Source: CAWKPF01 sp963851415
GTDB lineage: Bacteria; Acidobacteriota; Thermoanaerobaculia; Multivoradales; Multivoraceae
DNA length: 64,000 nucleotides
Assembly (NCBI GenBank): GCA_963851415.1
Contig: CAWKPF010000002.1
Location: 2,852,001-2,916,000 of the forward strand
Reading direction: 5' to 3'
Under the pieces are notes generated by a model. It searched no databases. It saw nothing but the letters and a program-made list of their open reading frames with translations, and was not told the DNA's origin. Every line of letters begins with the position of its first letter. The stretch's first letter is position 1. This document shows positions 61,769 through 64,000 of this stretch, piece by piece. The position numbers were made by a program, and so were the translations under genes.

Positions 61769-62542
61769 GTGGCACCTGATCGTCTGTTTCTCCTCCGCGA
61801 GATGGTGAAGCGGGACTTCCAGGCCCGCTACGCGGGCTCGGCCTTCGGCTTCGCGTGGTCGCTCCTGCAGCCGCTGTGGACTCTGGGGCTGTTCACCTTC
61901 GTGTTTGCTGGTGTCCTTCGCATCAGTCTGCTCGGTGAGCGCACCGAGAACTTCGCCATCTTCTTGTTCTGTGGCCTGCTACCGTGGATGGCCATCAGTG
62001 AGAGCCTGACCCGGTCGGCGACCTCCATCACCGACAACTCAGAGCTGATCAAGAAGATGCGCTTTCCGGCCGAGCTCCTGGTGATCTCGATCGTCTGCGT
62101 GGCGCTCATCCACAGTGCCATCGCCGCCGGCATCTTCCTCGTGGTGCTCGCGGTGATCGGCCAGCTCGACCTGAGCGGTCTTGGCCTTCTCGCTCTGGCC
62201 CTACCTCTTCAGATCGCCATGACCCTGGGACTCGGTCTTCTTCTCGCTTCGGTCCACGTCGTCTTTCGCGACACGGCACAGATCATCGGTCTGCTGCTCA
62301 ACGGTTGGTTCTACTTCACTCCGATCGTCTACTCGCTCTCGCTGGTCGGGGAGGATCTTCGCCGGTATCTGGAGCTCAATCCGCTGACCCCCCTGGTCGG
62401 GCTCTATCGCTCGGCATTCCTGGGCGGAGAGCTCTCCGATGCGGGCCGCCTGTTACCGTTGGTGCTGGCCGCGGGGCTCAGTCTGTCCCTCGGCTACTGG
62501 CTGTTTCGTCGCATGAAGCCGCAGTTCGCGGACGAGATCTGA
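61769..62542 (+). CDS. wzm: ABC-2 type polysaccharide export permease (Wzm-like)
   Basis: A 257-residue permease with six membrane helices. The N-terminus FLLREMVKRDFQARYAGSAFGFAWSLLQPLW is typical of the Wzm/RfbD/TagG family, and LNGWFYFTPIVYSLSLVGEDLRRYLELNPLTPLVGLYR is the conserved C-terminal half. Together with the ATPase encoded 12 bp later it exports lipid-linked polysaccharide (O-antigen or similar) across the inner membrane. GTG start at 61769. Confidence 0.9.
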   Translation: MAPDRLFLLREMVKRDFQARYAGSAFGFAWSLLQPLWTLGLFTFVFAGVLRISLLGERTENFAIFLFCGLLPWMAISESLTRSATSITDNSELIKKMRFPAELLVISIVCVALIHSAIAAGIFLVVLAVIGQLDLSGLGLLALALPLQIAMTLGLGLLLASVHVVFRDTAQIIGLLLNGWFYFTPIVYSLSLVGEDLRRYLELNPLTPLVGLYRSAFLGGELSDAGRLLPLVLAAGLSLSLGYWLFRRMKPQFADEI

Positions 62543-62554
62543 AGGCGTCAATCG

Positions 62555-63844
62555 TTGAACGAGAGTGAATCCGTGGTCCGTGTTCGCGATCTGGGAAAGA
62601 CCTATCGGGTCTTTGCCAGTCCGTGGCATCGACTTCTCGAGGCGGTCACTCGCCGGCCGCATCACGTTGCCTTCCGTGCCCTGGAAGGAGTCAGCTTCGA
62701 GCTTCCCGCCGGCGAGAGCCTCGGGATCGTGGGCGAGAACGGCGCGGGCAAGAGCACCCTGCTCAAGTTACTGGCTGGGGTCTCTGCTCCGAGCCGAGGA
62801 TCGATCGACGTCCGAGGTCGGATCTCTTCCATTCTCGAGCTCGGCTCGGGCTTTCATCCCGACTTCACGGGGCGTCAGAACATCCGGATCAACGCGGCGC
62901 TACTCGGACTTCCAGAGGCCCGAGTCGAGGAGAAGATCCCGGAGATCGTGGCGTTCGCAGAGCTCGGCGACTTCATCGATCGCCCCGTGAAGTCGTACTC
63001 GACCGGAATGGCGATGCGCCTCGCATTCGCGATTGCCACCGAGGTCGAGCCGGATGTACTCATCATCGACGAGGCCCTCTCGGTGGGCGACGGCTACTTC
63101 CAGAAGAAGTGTATGGACCGCATGGTCTGGCTCACCGACCGGGGAACGACGCTGCTCTTCTGCACCCACGCCATGTACTACCTGACCGCGTTCTGCCATC
63201 AGGCTTTGTGGCTTCGTGACGGCTCTCTCGAGGCGCTCGGGCCGGCGCGCGAAGTCGTGGCGTCCTATGAGAGCTACCTCCTTCGGAAATCGTCGCAGCG
63301 GCGTGAGCACAGCGACCTGGCCCAGCTGCCCGAGCTCGAAGGGGGCCCGGCCCGTTTGACGCGAGTCGAAGCTCGACCGTCCGGCCGTCCTCTGGCGCTT
63401 GGCGACTCGTGGTGTCTCGATCTCGAATGGGAGAGCCAGGAGGAGCAGTTTTGTTTTCATCTCGGCGTGGGTCTCGATCGCGAGGATGGAGTCCAGGTGA
63501 CCTCGATCAGCAGTCAACGCGATGGACTGGAACCCTTCACGGGCCAGCTCGAGTACCGGGCTTCGCTCGAGATCCCCGCTCTGCCGGTGCTCCAGGGCGA
63601 GTTCACCGTCTACGTGTATCTGCTTGATGAAGCCGGTCTCCACGTCTACGATCAGGAGATCGTTCGGGGAGGACTCTCGGTGCGTGCGAACCGCTACCGT
63701 ACGGGATTGCTCGACGCCGAGCACCACTGGCGAATGGAAGACACGCTGCTGCCACCGGGGACCCCCGAGGCCCTACCAGGCAGGGGCGTCACTGGATCGG
63801 TCGAGAGTGAACCCGAGGATAGCGAGAGGGCGGAGCTGGCATGA
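62555..63844 (+). CDS. wzt: ABC transporter ATPase with Wzt-type C-terminal domain
   Basis: A 429-residue ATPase. Walker A GENGAGKST (60-68), signature YSTGMAMRLAFAIATEVEPD and Walker B VLIIDEALSVGDGYF. After residue 245 a beta-sandwich of about 150 residues (SWCLDLEWESQEEQFCFHLGVGLDREDGVQ) matches the carbohydrate-binding C-terminal domain of Wzt, which recognises the terminal modification of the O-polysaccharide chain. The TTG start at 62555 follows GAAGG; GTG at 62573 is an alternative. Its stop overlaps the next ATG (ATGA). Confidence 0.9.
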   Translation: MNESESVVRVRDLGKTYRVFASPWHRLLEAVTRRPHHVAFRALEGVSFELPAGESLGIVGENGAGKSTLLKLLAGVSAPSRGSIDVRGRISSILELGSGFHPDFTGRQNIRINAALLGLPEARVEEKIPEIVAFAELGDFIDRPVKSYSTGMAMRLAFAIATEVEPDVLIIDEALSVGDGYFQKKCMDRMVWLTDRGTTLLFCTHAMYYLTAFCHQALWLRDGSLEALGPAREVVASYESYLLRKSSQRREHSDLAQLPELEGGPARLTRVEARPSGRPLALGDSWCLDLEWESQEEQFCFHLGVGLDREDGVQVTSISSQRDGLEPFTGQLEYRASLEIPALPVLQGEFTVYVYLLDEAGLHVYDQEIVRGGLSVRANRYRTGLLDAEHHWRMEDTLLPPGTPEALPGRGVTGSVESEPEDSERAELA

Positions 63845-64000
63845 CCTCAACGACCGTCGAACCGACCCCAGGCAAGCCCAGTGTTCTCGACACGGCTTCC
63901 GGCCGGATCCTGATTGCCGAGCCGTTTCTCCACGTCGAGCCGGGTAGGCTCTACAATCCGCTGACCGATCGGTCCCTCCAGCCGGAGGACCGACACTACG
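63841..64000 (+). CDS. Partial gene, cut by the window end
   Basis: Starts with ATG inside the wzt stop (ATGA overlap) and stays open to the window edge for 53 codons. The visible part has a polar N-terminus and then ASGRILIAEPFLHVEPGRLY. Too little for a family call. Its coupling to wzt suggests a role in making, modifying or exporting the polysaccharide. Confidence 0.6.
   Translation, partial: MTSTTVEPTPGKPSVLDTASGRILIAEPFLHVEPGRLYNPLTDRSLQPEDRHY

Noticed and set aside
59994..61775. A 593-codon minus-strand frame opposite the PKD gene
   Set aside because: Antisense of PKD repeats; composition is Arg/Gly-rich with no motifs.

Overview
The window is high-GC bacterial chromosomal DNA from a Gram-negative (diderm) organism. 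Diderm envelope genes include heptose and lipopolysaccharide synthesis enzymes, a Wzm/Wzt polysaccharide exporter, a type IV pilus ATPase, lipoproteins and a beta-barrel fusion protein. The full rRNA operon, a VWFA protein of the type common in Acidobacteria (fused to a GWxTD-like region), and large secreted PKD and FG-GAP proteins suggest an uncultured Acidobacteriota-like lineage (Thermoanaerobaculia or a relative). That placement is inferred by eye; aligning the 16S at 28963-30518 would settle it.

Layout. 79-10157 is one long minus-strand block, read in the order trmFO, xerC, thioredoxin-like gene, hslV, hslU, lipoprotein, dapF, tyrS, apbE-like gene, DUF454-like gene. The facing topA/dprA pair at 11255-15251 completes a dprA/topA/trmFO/xerC/hslVU neighbourhood like that of Firmicutes. 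15414-19779 carries three envelope genes: a TPR protein, an unknown exported protein, and a metallopeptidase-propeller-barrel fusion. A composite inverted-repeat element lies at 19902-20023. 20102-28398 is two metallo-beta-lactamase-fold genes followed by the purine operon purSQLFMN, with most junctions overlapping by GTGA or ATGA. 28399-34696 is a complete rrn operon: tandem promoters, boxA, 16S, tRNA-Ile, tRNA-Ala, 23S, 5S and a terminator, with the RNA processing stems still visible.

34771-45032 holds a sodium-solute symporter, the VWFA/GWxTD protein, a YHS-like exported protein, a corrinoid adenosyltransferase, pilB and an ADP-heptose set (rfaE1, rfaE2, family 9 glycosyltransferase). 45137-47039 has only the membrane-sector ATP synthase genes (atpZ, atpI, atpB, atpE). 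47399-48954 is an ECF sigma factor, its zinc-type anti-sigma factor and a thioredoxin-fold protein without active-site cysteines, preceded by a possible sigma-54 promoter. 49083-55944 holds an M23 peptidase, a GHMP sugar kinase, a secreted protein, a TPR protein and an FG-GAP propeller protein. A strong promoter at the stop of that last gene reads into a leader of about 560 nt ahead of a 439-residue secreted protein. A 1146-residue PKD protein and the Wzm/Wzt exporter close the window, with one gene cut by its end.

No single locus is clearly a new system. The best leads are the fusion protein with its two upstream partners, the long leader at 55970-56537, the sigma/anti-sigma/cysteine-free thioredoxin unit, and the LptM-like fibronectin lipoprotein beside dapF.
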